A stretch of DNA of 64,000 nucleotides from Dyadobacter sp. MSC1_007 (GCF_023667495.1 NZ_JAMOZL010000007.1:62001-126000); one strand, 5' to 3'; positions 41,612 to 50,866 are shown, numbered from the stretch's first letter. A program made the numbers and translations. Notes: a model not told the origin generated them from the sequence alone.

Positions 41612-43912
41612 ATGAAAAGTAAAAAGATCAGAAAGGTACTGTTCTCAATCATTGGGTTGATCGTCGCTTTGCTGGTGCTCGACCTTACTTTTCCTTTCAG
41701 CCCAAAGTTGCATTATGCCACACAGATTACCGATGATCACGGACGTGTGATCCATGCATTTTTAAGCAAAGAGGACAAATGGCGGCTCTATTCGGGAGTG
41801 GATGAAATCACTCCGCTTCTCCGGAAAACATTGATTTATAAGGAAGACCAATATTTTTACTACCATCCGGGCGTCAACCCGCTGGCGATTGTGCGGGCTG
41901 CTATCCGAAATACGTTCTCCGGAAAACGGACGTCCGGCGCTTCCACGGTCACCATGCAGGTGGTAAGGCTCATGCAGCCGCGCCCAAGGACGTATTTCAA
42001 TAAGCTGATTGAAGTCTGGCATGCATTGCAGCTGGAAATGCATTTTTCGAAAGCCGAAATCCTGCAATTTTATGTCAACCTGGTGCCATATGGTGGCAAT
42101 ATCGAGGGAATTAAGGCCGCTTCATTGCTCTACTTTGGCAAACCTCCTCAGCTACTAAGCCTGGCAGAGATCACCGCATTGACGATTGTGCCAAACCGCC
42201 CTTCCGGTCTGCGGCCCGGCTCCCGAAATGATGCATTACGCATTGCCCGTAACGAATGGTTGGACCGTTTTGAGGAAGATGGTTTGTTTGATCAAAATGT
42301 GATTCGCGACGCACGCAATGAGCCGCTGGAAATACGACGCCTGCGTTCGCCAAGGCTGGCACCACACCTTTCTATCCGGCTAAAACAGCAATATCCCGAT
42401 GAGCCGGTGATCCGCACGACCCTTAACCTGCAATGGCAGAGTCAGATAGAGGAGCAGGTAAGTAACTATATCAACCGCAGGCAGCTAATGAATATCCATA
42501 ATGCGGCTGTGCTGGTGATCAATAATGAAACAATGGCCGTGGAAGCTTATGTAGGCTCGGCAGATTTTCATAACCCTTTTGATGGCGGGCAGGTGGACGG
42601 GGTAAGGGCCGTCCGCTCACCCGGAAGTACATTGAAGCCATTACTTTACGCCACCGCATTCGATGCAGGGATTATTACCCCCAAAACAATTTTGAATGAT
42701 GTACCCGGCAATTTCAGCGGTTACGAGCCAGAGAACTTCGACCGGCATTTCAATGGCGCGGTTACCACGGAGTTTGCGTTGGCCAATTCGCTGAATATTC
42801 CTGCAGTGAAAGTGCTGAAAGACATTGGCACACCTGCTTTGATTGCCAAACTCAGAAAGGCAGGTTTTAAAACAGTTGATAAACAGGCCAGGGATTTAGG
42901 GTTATCCATGATCCTGGGAGGTTGCGGCGTTACACTGGAAGAACTGACACGGCTTTTTGCGGCATTTGCAAACGAAGGGGATTTGAGGGGATTAAGATTC
43001 AATGCCCGGGAGCCTGTGCAGAAAAAAGGGGTTCCTATTGTATCGGAAGAGGCTACCTTTCTCACCACCAATATCCTTACCCAAATCACACGCCCCGACC
43101 TACCCACGAATTTTGATAATACCTATCATTTACCCAAAATCGCGTGGAAAACCGGTACTTCTTATGGTAAGCGCGATGCATGGAGCGTCGGGTACAACAG
43201 ACGTTACACTGTCGGTGTGTGGGTGGGTAACTTTTCAGGGGAGGGCGTGCCGGAGTTAAGCGGCGCGAATACCGCTACACCGCTGCTGTTTTCCATATTT
43301 AATGCATTAGACTATAATTCTCCGAAAGGCTGGTATAAATCACCCGCCAATATTGGCTCGCGCAATGTGTGCCCGGTGAGCGGGGATATTCCTTCGGATT
43401 TTTGTGAACATCAGATTGTAGACCAATATATCATAGGTACGTCGGCATACAGGAAGTGCCAGCATATGCGGTGGGTGTTTACGGATGCGGCTGGTAAAAT
43501 GTCCTATTGCACCTATTGCCTTCCCGAAAAAGGAGTTGAGAAACGGGCATTCGCCAATCTGGCACCCGAACTGATCGCTTATTATGAAGCGCAGAAGCTG
43601 CCTTACCAGAGAATTCCGCCACATAATCCGGCATGCGAACGGGTGTTCCATGAAGGGAATCCATTGATTGTGAGCCCGAACGAGGGGAGCGAATACTATA
43701 TCCGAAAAGACGAGCCGCAGCAGATCCAGCTGGCGTGCCAGGCGGCAAACGATGTGCAGGAAGTGTATTGGTATGTGAACGACAAGCTTACGAAGAAGAC
43801 CCCTCCAAATGAAAATGTCTTCATCAACCCGCCGCTCGGAAGGGTCAAAATATCCTGCTCCGACGACAAAGGCCGCAATTCGGACGTCTGGATTGTGGTT
43901 AAGCGGATGTAG
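41612..43912 (+). CDS. pbpC: Penicillin-binding protein 1C
   Basis: A 766-residue class A enzyme: one N-terminal membrane helix (VLFSIIGLIVALLVLDL), a GT51 glycosyltransferase (IYKEDQYFYYHPGVNPLAI with catalytic Glu, TSGASTVTMQVVRL), and a transpeptidase with SxxK in SPGSTLKPLLY, SLN in ANSLNIPA and KTGTSYGKRDAW. The C-terminal 130 residues are the PBP1C-specific beta domain (NPACERVFHEGNP onwards). PBP1C is often encoded beside an alpha-2-macroglobulin gene; none is here. A consensus promoter lies upstream and the gene is convergent with the glutaminyl cyclase. Confidence 0.95.
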   Translation: MKSKKIRKVLFSIIGLIVALLVLDLTFPFSPKLHYATQITDDHGRVIHAFLSKEDKWRLYSGVDEITPLLRKTLIYKEDQYFYYHPGVNPLAIVRAAIRNTFSGKRTSGASTVTMQVVRLMQPRPRTYFNKLIEVWHALQLEMHFSKAEILQFYVNLVPYGGNIEGIKAASLLYFGKPPQLLSLAEITALTIVPNRPSGLRPGSRNDALRIARNEWLDRFEEDGLFDQNVIRDARNEPLEIRRLRSPRLAPHLSIRLKQQYPDEPVIRTTLNLQWQSQIEEQVSNYINRRQLMNIHNAAVLVINNETMAVEAYVGSADFHNPFDGGQVDGVRAVRSPGSTLKPLLYATAFDAGIITPKTILNDVPGNFSGYEPENFDRHFNGAVTTEFALANSLNIPAVKVLKDIGTPALIAKLRKAGFKTVDKQARDLGLSMILGGCGVTLEELTRLFAAFANEGDLRGLRFNAREPVQKKGVPIVSEEATFLTTNILTQITRPDLPTNFDNTYHLPKIAWKTGTSYGKRDAWSVGYNRRYTVGVWVGNFSGEGVPELSGANTATPLLFSIFNALDYNSPKGWYKSPANIGSRNVCPVSGDIPSDFCEHQIVDQYIIGTSAYRKCQHMRWVFTDAAGKMSYCTYCLPEKGVEKRAFANLAPELIAYYEAQKLPYQRIPPHNPACERVFHEGNPLIVSPNEGSEYYIRKDEPQQIQLACQAANDVQEVYWYVNDKLTKKTPPNENVFINPPLGRVKISCSDDKGRNSDVWIVVKRM

Positions 43913-43918
43913 TTTGTT

Positions 43919-44950
43919 TTACAACGGCTGATCCGCTGCTTCCTGATACACTACCTGTATGAGCGTCTGACCCACTGCTTTTAAGGTTTTCGGGTCAATG
44001 TTCTCCATAGTATCGTGGGCGGTGTGCCACTGATCGAAGAATGTTTTGCTAGGGTTATTCTGGCGTGTGTGGATGATGTCGATCATCGGAATGTGCGCCA
44101 CTTTGTTGACCGGAAGGTGGTCATCGGTGATTCCAGGGCCGGGCTCGTTAATGAAGAAATTGTTGTAGCCCAAACGGCTTGCAGTGGTCCAAACCTGCCT
44201 TACGACATCTTCCGCCATCTGCACGGAGTAATTTTCTTTGAAAAAAGTGGCCCCCTCAGCACCCGTCATATCGAGCAGTACCCCGAAATAGGCGGAATAG
44301 TTTGGAATATGCTTATTGGCAGCCCAATATTGCGAGCCGAGGCAGAAGCCGCTATATTCCATGGTTGTGTTTTCGGATTCAGACGATCCCCAGTCTTCGG
44401 CATCAAAAAATATGATATCAACTCCAATGCCGGGCTTCGCGGGCTCGACAGATAATGTGCGCGCCACTTCCAAAAGTATCCCTACACCGCTTGCACCGTC
44501 ATTTGCAGCGAGTACGGGCTTATTTTTAACTACCGAATCTTGATCGGAAAACGGCCGTGAATCCCAGTGTGATGCCAGCAGAATTCGCTTGGCGGCTGTG
44601 GGGTTGAAACTTCCGATGATATTTCTCGCGTGCAGGATCTTTCCGTCGTAAGTCGTATCTGTAAATGGCTGCTCCGTTACCTGCCAACCGTATTTTTTCA
44701 ACGTAGCAATCAGATAATCACCGCAGGCTTTATGCGGCGCAGAGTTGGGTACCCGTGGCCCAAAGTCGACTTGCTTCTGGACAAACTGAAATGCGCTATC
44801 CGCATTGAATGCAGGACTTTTAACCAGGGCAGGTGCCGATTGTTCAGCGGTTTGCTCGGAGCTGTCTTTGGTCTTGCAGCCGTAAATACAAACGATAAAT
44901 AATAGAATAGGTAATCTTTTAAAAAACAGACTCTTAGAAAGAAGTGACAT
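43919..44950 (-). CDS. Glutaminyl-peptide cyclotransferase-like M28 lipoprotein
   Basis: A 343-residue lipoprotein (lipobox IYGC, Cys25). The M28 fold is complete: ASHWDSRPFSDQD, AANDGASGVGILLEVA (metal Asp), FFDAEDWG (Glu/Asp), VLLDMTGAEGATF, ITDDHLPVNKVAHIPMIDIIH and WHTAHDTMENID. This series matches the type II glutaminyl cyclases of Bacteroidota, which turn N-terminal Gln of exported proteins into pyroglutamate, rather than ordinary aminopeptidases. It would act in the periplasm, anchored to a membrane. Follows cysS by 63 bases; probably independent or loosely co-transcribed. Confidence 0.83.
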   Translation of the reverse strand: MSLLSKSLFFKRLPILLFIVCIYGCKTKDSSEQTAEQSAPALVKSPAFNADSAFQFVQKQVDFGPRVPNSAPHKACGDYLIATLKKYGWQVTEQPFTDTTYDGKILHARNIIGSFNPTAAKRILLASHWDSRPFSDQDSVVKNKPVLAANDGASGVGILLEVARTLSVEPAKPGIGVDIIFFDAEDWGSSESENTTMEYSGFCLGSQYWAANKHIPNYSAYFGVLLDMTGAEGATFFKENYSVQMAEDVVRQVWTTASRLGYNNFFINEPGPGITDDHLPVNKVAHIPMIDIIHTRQNNPSKTFFDQWHTAHDTMENIDPKTLKAVGQTLIQVVYQEAADQPL

Positions 44951-45013
44951 CTCCTGGTTAAATATAGTTGCGTTTGTATAAGTCCTGCGGCCGGGGCGTT
45001 TGCTATTCCCCGA

Positions 45014-46516
45014 CTATTCCTCGTAGGCCCAGTCGATCCTTGTTTTTGTATCGCGGATCACCAATCCCTGATTTTTGAAGTAAGAACGGATTTCGTCCAC
45101 TTTTTCGTAGTTCTGCGACAGTTTAAATTCCCGGTACAGTTTCAGCATGCCATCCAGAATGGCCTGTCCTTCGGCATATTCTTCTTTCAAACCCAAAACA
45201 TCTTCAAAGAAAACGACGAATTTTTCTTTCAGCGCATTAAAAACCGTTTCTCCCAATGCGGCAGATTTGAGCTGTCCCATATTCAGCATGTTGATGTATT
45301 TCAGCATATTGAACAGATTTGCAAATGCAACTGCGGTGTTGAGGTCATCATTCATCGCTGCGTAAAATCCATCAATCGATTTTTCGATATCGGCCTTCTT
45401 GTTTTCGTCCGCATTCACGCCGTCTTCGTGCACATAGGTCATGAGCTTGGCATTACGCAGGCCGTTTGCGAGCTTTTTGTAGCCCTTTTGAGCAGCTTTT
45501 AATGCATCGTTTGAAAAATCCAAAGTACTGCGGTATTGGCTTTGCAGCATGAAAAAACGAACGGTCATAGGACTGAACGCCTGATCGAGCAATTCGTGGC
45601 TTCCGGAAAAAAGCTCGGCGGGCAAGAACGAGTTGCCCAGCGATTTCGACATTTTCTGGCCGTTGACAGTCAGCATATTGGTGTGCATCCAATACCGAAC
45701 GGGTTCTTCGTCCGTCAGTGATTTCCCCTGTGCAATCTCGCATTCGTGGTGCGGGAATTTAAGGTCCATTCCGCCGCCATGAATGTCAAATTGCTTGCCA
45801 AGGTATTTGGCGCTCATGCAGGTACATTCGAGGTGCCAGCCGGGAAACCCTTTGCCCCAGGGCGATTCCCATTGCATAATATGCTCCGGGCTGGCTTTTT
45901 TCCATAGTGCAAAGTCGAGCGGATTGCGCTTTTCAGCTTGTCCGTCGAGCTCGCGCGTTTCATTCAGGAGATCTTCGATAATGCGTCCGGATAGCTTGCC
46001 ATATTCATTACCGCCAGCCTGGTATTTATTGATATCAAAATAAACAGAACCATTCGATTCATACGCCAGTCCTTTTTCGATCAGCGTTTGCACCGCCTCG
46101 ATCTGCTCGATCAAATGGCCGGTGGCAGTAGGCTCAATGCTGGGGGACAGCAGGTTGAACATGGCGGTCACTTCATGAAAATCATTGGTATACCGTTGAA
46201 CAATTTCCATTGGTTCCAGCTTCTGGAGCTTCGCCATTTTCCCGATCTTGTCTTCACCTACCTCGCCGTCGCCTACCAGGTGTCCCACATCCGTAATATT
46301 CCTGACGTAGCGTACTTTATAACCAATGTGCGTCAGGTATCGGAACAATATGTCGAAAGACAGGAAGGTGCGGATGTTTCCTAAATGCACATTATTGTAA
46401 ACCGTCGGCCCGCACACATACATGCCTACATAGGGAGGGGCAATAGGAACAAAAACATCCTTTTTACGGGTAAGCGTATTGAATATTTTAAGAGGCTGGA
46501 AAGTTTGTACGGTCAT
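45014..46516 (-). CDS. cysS: Cysteinyl-tRNA synthetase
   Basis: A 500-residue class I synthetase that charges tRNA-Cys. HLGNIRTFLSFD is the HIGH region, VCGPTVYN and PHHECEIAQ carry zinc ligands, WHLECTCMS lies between them, and KMSKSLGN is at about residues 288-295. The C-terminal anticodon-binding helices and the DALR-like part are present. It follows the DUF5618 gene by 19 bases, so both are likely in one transcript. Confidence 0.97.
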   Translation of the reverse strand: MTVQTFQPLKIFNTLTRKKDVFVPIAPPYVGMYVCGPTVYNNVHLGNIRTFLSFDILFRYLTHIGYKVRYVRNITDVGHLVGDGEVGEDKIGKMAKLQKLEPMEIVQRYTNDFHEVTAMFNLLSPSIEPTATGHLIEQIEAVQTLIEKGLAYESNGSVYFDINKYQAGGNEYGKLSGRIIEDLLNETRELDGQAEKRNPLDFALWKKASPEHIMQWESPWGKGFPGWHLECTCMSAKYLGKQFDIHGGGMDLKFPHHECEIAQGKSLTDEEPVRYWMHTNMLTVNGQKMSKSLGNSFLPAELFSGSHELLDQAFSPMTVRFFMLQSQYRSTLDFSNDALKAAQKGYKKLANGLRNAKLMTYVHEDGVNADENKKADIEKSIDGFYAAMNDDLNTAVAFANLFNMLKYINMLNMGQLKSAALGETVFNALKEKFVVFFEDVLGLKEEYAEGQAILDGMLKLYREFKLSQNYEKVDEIRSYFKNQGLVIRDTKTRIDWAYEE

Positions 46517-46535
46517 TTATATTGTACTTTCTTGA

Positions 46536-46922
46536 TTACTGATTTTTCTTTTCGAGACGGGTTTCGACCCAACTGATTATTTTTTTTGCTTTCTGCAAAC
46601 CTATCGAAGCTAGCTCTGCGCTTTTGGTTCCCTGATAACCCATATCGATGTGGAGGATCTGATATGCAGTCGTAAAATTGGATAGAAGACTTTTATCAAC
46701 ACGACTCAGCTCATGCTGATACCATTCAACGCTCTTAGGTGTTTTCTTGTTCTTTTCTCCTAAAAGTTCATTCAACACCAACAGGATTCCGGTGTAGGCA
46801 GTGTGGCCTGCAATCTTGACGTACTTTTTGTCCTGATAAAGCCCATCCTGTTTTTTCGCATTGTTGCTGAGAAAATCTTTTGCATTGTCGAGATGTCGTC
46901 TTGCTTCTGTAACTGCTTCCAT
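46536..46922 (-). CDS. DUF5618 family protein (HEPN-like)
   Basis: A 128-residue, mostly helical protein. The pattern ARRHLDNAKDFL, YVKIAGHTAYTGILLVLNELL and LLSNFTTAYQILHIDMGYQG resembles DUF5618, a Bacteroidota family whose four-helix layout is similar to HEPN domains. No RxxxxH nuclease motif is seen, and there is no nucleotidyltransferase neighbour, so a toxin-antitoxin role is not supported. It starts with ATG at 46922 and precedes cysS by 19 bases. Confidence 0.72.
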   Translation of the reverse strand: MEAVTEARRHLDNAKDFLSNNAKKQDGLYQDKKYVKIAGHTAYTGILLVLNELLGEKNKKTPKSVEWYQHELSRVDKSLLSNFTTAYQILHIDMGYQGTKSAELASIGLQKAKKIISWVETRLEKKNQ

Positions 46923-46962
46923 GATAGTGTGTGGTTAAACGAGGAGAATACCTTGCTTTGGA

Positions 46963-46970
46963 CAAAAATA
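46963..46970 (-). promoter_or_regulatory. Candidate -7 element for DUF5618-cysS
   Basis: Reads TATTTTTG on the minus strand, an exact TAnnTTTG match 41 bases before the DUF5618 ATG; the -33 region is not conserved. Confidence 0.4.
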
Positions 46971-47044
46971 GCAAATAACCCATGATTGATTGGTAGCTGT
47001 TGACAGAAAGCTCTTGTGCAAAGTCGCTATTCGGCCGTTTTGAT

Positions 47045-47052
47045 TATCTTCG
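47045..47052 (+). promoter_or_regulatory. Candidate -7 element for the PfkB kinase gene
   Basis: TATCTTCG matches seven of eight -7 positions, 61 bases before the ATG. No -33 word at good spacing. Confidence 0.3.
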
Positions 47053-47113
47053 CAGCGTTTTTGTGTTTAAAATCCAATTTGAAACTTACTTAAAATCAAC
47101 ACAGTACTAACTT

Positions 47114-48031
47114 ATGAGTTTACTAACCGTAGGATCTGTTGCATTCGATGCGCTCGAAACCCCGTTTGGAAAAACAGACAAAATTATCGGCGGTGCTGCC
47201 ACTTACATCACACTAGCTGCATCTTACTTCACCAAGGAGAATAACCTCGTTGCGGTTGTTGGCGGCGATTTCCCACAAGAAATGATCGATTTGCTGGAAG
47301 ACCACGGCGTGAGTACCGAAGGTCTTGAAATCGTGCAGGACGGTAAAACGTTCTTCTGGTCAGGCAAATACCATGAGGATATGAATACACGTGACACGCT
47401 GATAACCGAGCTGAATGTCATGGAGCATTTCGATCCGATTATCCCGGATTCCTACCAGGGAACTGAATTCCTGATGCTGGGCAACACGGTTCCTGCGACT
47501 CAAAAGTTGATCATCGAACGGATGGCGAAACGCCCAAAGCTGATCATGCTCGATACCATGAACCTTTGGATGAACATCGCACTGGACGATTTGAAAGAAG
47601 TTTTGAAAATGGTCGACCTAATCACCATTAATGATGAAGAGGCGCGCCAGCTTTCAGGGGAATATTCATTGCGTAAAGCGGCTGCGAAGATTTTGCAGAT
47701 GGGCCCGAAAACATTGATCATCAAAAAAGGAGAGCACGGCGCATTGTTGTTCCAGGGCGACCGTATTTTCTTCGCCCCGGCATTGCCGTTGGAAGAAGTT
47801 TTCGATCCGACCGGTGCCGGCGATACTTTCGCAGGAGGGTTTATCGGTTATCTAGCTAGTACAAACGACATTTCATTTGATAATATGAAGCGTGCTATTA
47901 TCTACGGTTCGGCAATGGCTTCATTCTGCGTTGAAAAATTCGGTACGGAGCGCTTGGTTAACCTGAGCCAGGAAGAAATCAGTGCCCGGGTGCAGGATTT
48001 CGTGAGACTTTCGAGCTTCGAGATACAATAA
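47114..48031 (+). CDS. PfkB-family sugar/nucleoside kinase
   Basis: A 305-residue ribokinase-fold kinase. GGAATYITLAASYF near residue 26 is the substrate end, ITINDEEARQL the middle signature, IIKKGEHGALL and DPTGAGDTFAGGFIGYLA (catalytic Asp and anion hole) the second PfkB signature. Substrate cannot be told; relatives in Bacteroidota are labelled adenosine kinase or sugar kinase. No transport or sugar-catabolic gene adjoins it. Transcribed alone and ended by a hairpin. Confidence 0.88.
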   Translation: MSLLTVGSVAFDALETPFGKTDKIIGGAATYITLAASYFTKENNLVAVVGGDFPQEMIDLLEDHGVSTEGLEIVQDGKTFFWSGKYHEDMNTRDTLITELNVMEHFDPIIPDSYQGTEFLMLGNTVPATQKLIIERMAKRPKLIMLDTMNLWMNIALDDLKEVLKMVDLITINDEEARQLSGEYSLRKAAAKILQMGPKTLIIKKGEHGALLFQGDRIFFAPALPLEEVFDPTGAGDTFAGGFIGYLASTNDISFDNMKRAIIYGSAMASFCVEKFGTERLVNLSQEEISARVQDFVRLSSFEIQ

Positions 48032-48049
48032 AAATTAAGAGTTCAGAGT

Positions 48050-48096
48050 AAATGAGTCTATGAGTAGAGTATTCTTCTTGTAGGCTCATTTTTTTG
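48050..48096 (+). terminator. Terminator after the PfkB kinase
   Basis: Arms aaatgagtct (48050-48059) and aggctcattt (48082-48091) pair with one G-T; the loop is 22 bases and a T run follows. Confidence 0.6.
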
Positions 48097-48155
48097 TCGG
48101 GCATATGGCCCGCGCATTCAAAAACACGGTAACCCTGCTGATAACTGTTATTCAA

Positions 48156-48974
48156 ATGAACGTATTCCTTAAAAACACCCTGCATTTTGTGATTTTTTTG
48201 GCTGTCTTGCCAAGTTTTAGCTTTGCGCAGCATCAAAAAGTGGATTTACCCAAAGTGAAAAATAAAACGGTCGTGATCGCGCACCGGGGTAACCATGTGG
48301 AAGTTCCTGAAAACACATTGGCTTCGACTAAAGAAGCGATCAGCTGTGGAGCGGATTATGTGGAAGTGGACCTGCGAACAACGAAGGACGGGCATCTGGT
48401 AGTTTTGCACGACGCAAAGGTCGACAGAACTACGAACGGCGCCGGAAGAGTGGCTGATATAACACTGGCGGAAGTGAAAGAATTGCAGGTTTTTAATAAA
48501 AATAAAAAGACACACAAAATTCCTGAGTTCCGGGAGGTGCTTGCATTATGCAAGGATAAGATCAATATCTACCTTGATTTTAAGGAAGCAAATGTTGCCG
48601 AAACCTGGAAGCAGATCAAAGCAGCAGGCATGGAACATCAGGTTGTGGTATATCTCAATAAAGAAGAACAATACAAGCAATGGAAGAAAGTTGCGCCCGA
48701 AGTTCCGCTAATGACGAGCCTGCCCGACGACATTAAAACGGCCGCCGATCTCATGACTTTTCTCTCAAAAATGCATATTCAGGTTCTCGACAATGTGAAA
48801 GACCCGGAAATGCTGAAAGCTGCCCACGAACATGGCATCTCCGTTTGGCTCGATATGCAAAGTCCAACCGAGGGGCCTGCCAGTTGGAATGATGCCTTAC
48901 ATAAGGGAGTACAGGGTTTGCAAACTGATAAACCGGGGGAGATGGTATCTTATTTAATGAAAAATGTTCAATAA
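48156..48974 (+). CDS. Glycerophosphodiester phosphodiesterase, secreted
   Basis: A 272-residue GDPD TIM barrel. The signal peptide has the core LHFVIFLAVLPS and ends SFA before Gln; the ATG at 48156 is chosen over 48105 because it opens directly with it. AHRGNHVEVPENTLAS (catalytic His, metal ligands), YVEVDLRTTKDGHLVVLHDAKVDRTTNG (second His) and the closing GVQGLQTDKP are the family marks. It releases glycerol 3-phosphate from phospholipid headgroups in the periplasm or outside. 18 bases before the DUF6624 lipoprotein gene, so probably co-transcribed. Confidence 0.9.
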   Translation: MNVFLKNTLHFVIFLAVLPSFSFAQHQKVDLPKVKNKTVVIAHRGNHVEVPENTLASTKEAISCGADYVEVDLRTTKDGHLVVLHDAKVDRTTNGAGRVADITLAEVKELQVFNKNKKTHKIPEFREVLALCKDKINIYLDFKEANVAETWKQIKAAGMEHQVVVYLNKEEQYKQWKKVAPEVPLMTSLPDDIKTAADLMTFLSKMHIQVLDNVKDPEMLKAAHEHGISVWLDMQSPTEGPASWNDALHKGVQGLQTDKPGEMVSYLMKNVQ

Positions 48975-48992
48975 AATTTCATCGCGCCAGGT

Positions 48993-49532
48993 ATGAGGAC
49001 GATTATATTCATAAGTATGATGTTCTTACTGGCACGCTGCAATTCTCCCAGGCCAACGCATGCGCAAACAGCTGCTGCGGAATCTCCTGCCGGGTTAAAG
49101 GCTCCTTCAAATTTGATGTATGCCGACATCGATCCGTTTATTCGGGTTGATGACTTGACGACGAACGAGATAATTGAACTGTTCGCAAAAATGCATTATG
49201 CCGACCAGCAGTACCGTGATAGCTTGAATAATGGCCGAAAAGAAAATGAGGCGTTTTTCTTGCGAAAAGTGAGAGCTAATGATGAAGCGAATTTGAAAAT
49301 CCTGGACAATATCATTCGCAGACACGGGTGGCCGCAAAAAACCGTCTTCGGTGAAGAAGCAGCGAATACGGCCTGGCTTGTTATCTGGCACCATCGTGAC
49401 AAACGAAGCGTGCTATGTCGCCATTTCGAACTGATGGAAAAAGCCGTCAACGCCGGAGAGATGAGCGCTACGCTGTTTCAGAAGGTCAACGATGAGGTGG
49501 AAATGTTATCTCCGGACCAAATCGACTATTAA
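48993..49532 (+). CDS. DUF6624-like lipoprotein
   Basis: A 179-residue protein with a lipobox (LLARC, Cys16), so probably membrane anchored. After a short Ala/Pro-rich linker, residues about 55-175 show RRHGWPQKTVFGEEAANTAWLVIWHH and LMEKAVNAGEMSATLFQKVNDEV, the pattern I know from DUF6624. No function is established for the family. It follows the phosphodiesterase gene by 18 bases and its stop overlaps the convergent tag gene by four. Confidence 0.72.
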   Translation: MRTIIFISMMFLLARCNSPRPTHAQTAAAESPAGLKAPSNLMYADIDPFIRVDDLTTNEIIELFAKMHYADQQYRDSLNNGRKENEAFFLRKVRANDEANLKILDNIIRRHGWPQKTVFGEEAANTAWLVIWHHRDKRSVLCRHFELMEKAVNAGEMSATLFQKVNDEVEMLSPDQIDY

Positions 49533-50068
49533 TGCGATGTCGGAAGACAACTCTGATAGATCGGGCAATCCGCATCATGCGCCCCAGGCAAATAGCCAGT
49601 ACTCATCAAAAACTCGTTCACGATCTCTCCGCCAGTGAATTTGAATGTCTTTTTAAATAATTTAATCCATTGTTCTTTGGTTAATGGATGATGCGCGTCG
49701 ATCCAGGCTTTGAAGGAGCCGTATTCTTTTTTCAGTTCCAGAATTTTCTGGGCATTTACAATCGCTGCATTGATCTTTAACCTGTTTCGGATAATTCCGG
49801 GATCGGCTAGTAACCGTTCGCGATCGACTTCGTCATATGCGGCGACTTTTTCAATCGAGAAATTATCGTAAGCTGCCCGAAAGCTGTCTTGTTTACGCAG
49901 CATAAGGATCCAGCTCAGTCCCGCCTGATTTATTTCGAGCAACAGGCGGCCAAACAGCTCGTCGTCGTCGTGAATAGGAAAACCGTACTGGTTGTCGTGA
50001 TAATGCTTGTGGAGCAGGTAGTCAGCCTGCTCCGAAGGATTGTTGTTGATGAAAGTGCAATATGACAT
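49529..50068 (-). CDS. tag: DNA-3-methyladenine glycosylase I
   Basis: A 179-residue repair enzyme that removes 3-methyladenine. The zinc-snap residues can be placed in YCTF (Cys4), an early His and the closing GAHDADCPIYQ; FGRLLLEINQAGLSWILMLRKQDSFRAAYDNFS is the family core with the Glu and Trp. Transcribed alone; its 3' end overlaps the DUF6624 gene by four bases on the other strand. Confidence 0.94.
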   Translation of the reverse strand: MSYCTFINNNPSEQADYLLHKHYHDNQYGFPIHDDDELFGRLLLEINQAGLSWILMLRKQDSFRAAYDNFSIEKVAAYDEVDRERLLADPGIIRNRLKINAAIVNAQKILELKKEYGSFKAWIDAHHPLTKEQWIKLFKKTFKFTGGEIVNEFLMSTGYLPGAHDADCPIYQSCLPTSH

Positions 50069-50179
50069 CGCGTAAAATCTTTATTTATGATGGCTGCCGG
50101 AGGGTCTTAATTTGCATGGCTAATAGATTGTTTATGCAAAAAAGCGACGCATCAGTGACAACCCTATGTCAGTAGCCTT

Positions 50180-50866
50180 TCAATTCTTTTCTTTTTTATT
50201 TCTGTGCTTCATATTCCGCACCGTCCGTTGCAGCCAAGGGTAGCTGATATAAACGACCTTGGTCGCGCCTATGCCTATGCCCGCACCCATGAGGACGTCT
50301 GCCAGCCAATGTTGATTGTTGAGAACTCGCATGGTGCCAACGGCCGTCGCAGTCCCGAAACCGCCAATGCTGTAAAGGACGCTGCGCTGACCGTATTCTT
50401 CATGCAGGATCGCCGCATTGGCGAAGGCGGTGGTAGAGTGGCCGGAGGGAAAGGAATGGTAATCTTCACCGTTTGGCCTCGGATAGCGCACAATGCGTTT
50501 CAGGCTTTGTGTGACTCCCTGGGCAATGATATTGGATAACAAAGCGAGAATAACCTGATCGCCAAGACTATGTTTTCCCTTCACGCCCGCCGATGCGAGC
50601 CCGAGGCTCACGACGCCCGGCGCATAGGGCAGGTATTCATCCAGCCGCGTATGAAAGTTGGGATACTTCGAAACGACATGCTCCTGCAAGTGCCTGCTGA
50701 TCTTCCCTTGCACGATCAGGCCGGCGAGGCCAAGCGAAACCGGCGGGATCACATCCCCGGCGGTGACTTTCCAAAGTGTTGAATCGCGCTGGGCAACTGC
50801 GGGCGACAGGAAATTCAGGCAAAGAAAAAGGCATACAAAATATGCCTTCATGGATTTGAACATCAT
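50180..50866 (-). CDS. PAP2-family phosphatase, exported
   Basis: A 228-residue phosphatidate-phosphatase-like protein. The signal peptide ends AVA before Gln. The three PAP2 motifs are complete: KRIVRYPRP, FPSGHSTTAFA and MRVLNNQHWLADVLMG. It acts on lipid phosphates at the membrane surface, possibly undecaprenyl pyrophosphate or lipid A. Its ATG (50866) overlaps the TGA of kdsA as ATGA, so translation of the two is coupled. Confidence 0.87.
   Translation of the reverse strand: MMFKSMKAYFVCLFLCLNFLSPAVAQRDSTLWKVTAGDVIPPVSLGLAGLIVQGKISRHLQEHVVSKYPNFHTRLDEYLPYAPGVVSLGLASAGVKGKHSLGDQVILALLSNIIAQGVTQSLKRIVRYPRPNGEDYHSFPSGHSTTAFANAAILHEEYGQRSVLYSIGGFGTATAVGTMRVLNNQHWLADVLMGAGIGIGATKVVYISYPWLQRTVRNMKHRNKKEKN

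Noticed and set aside
46536..46922. DUF5618 as toxin of a HEPN-type toxin-antitoxin pair
   Set aside because: No RxxxxH motif and no nucleotidyltransferase or other antitoxin-like partner; its neighbour is cysS.
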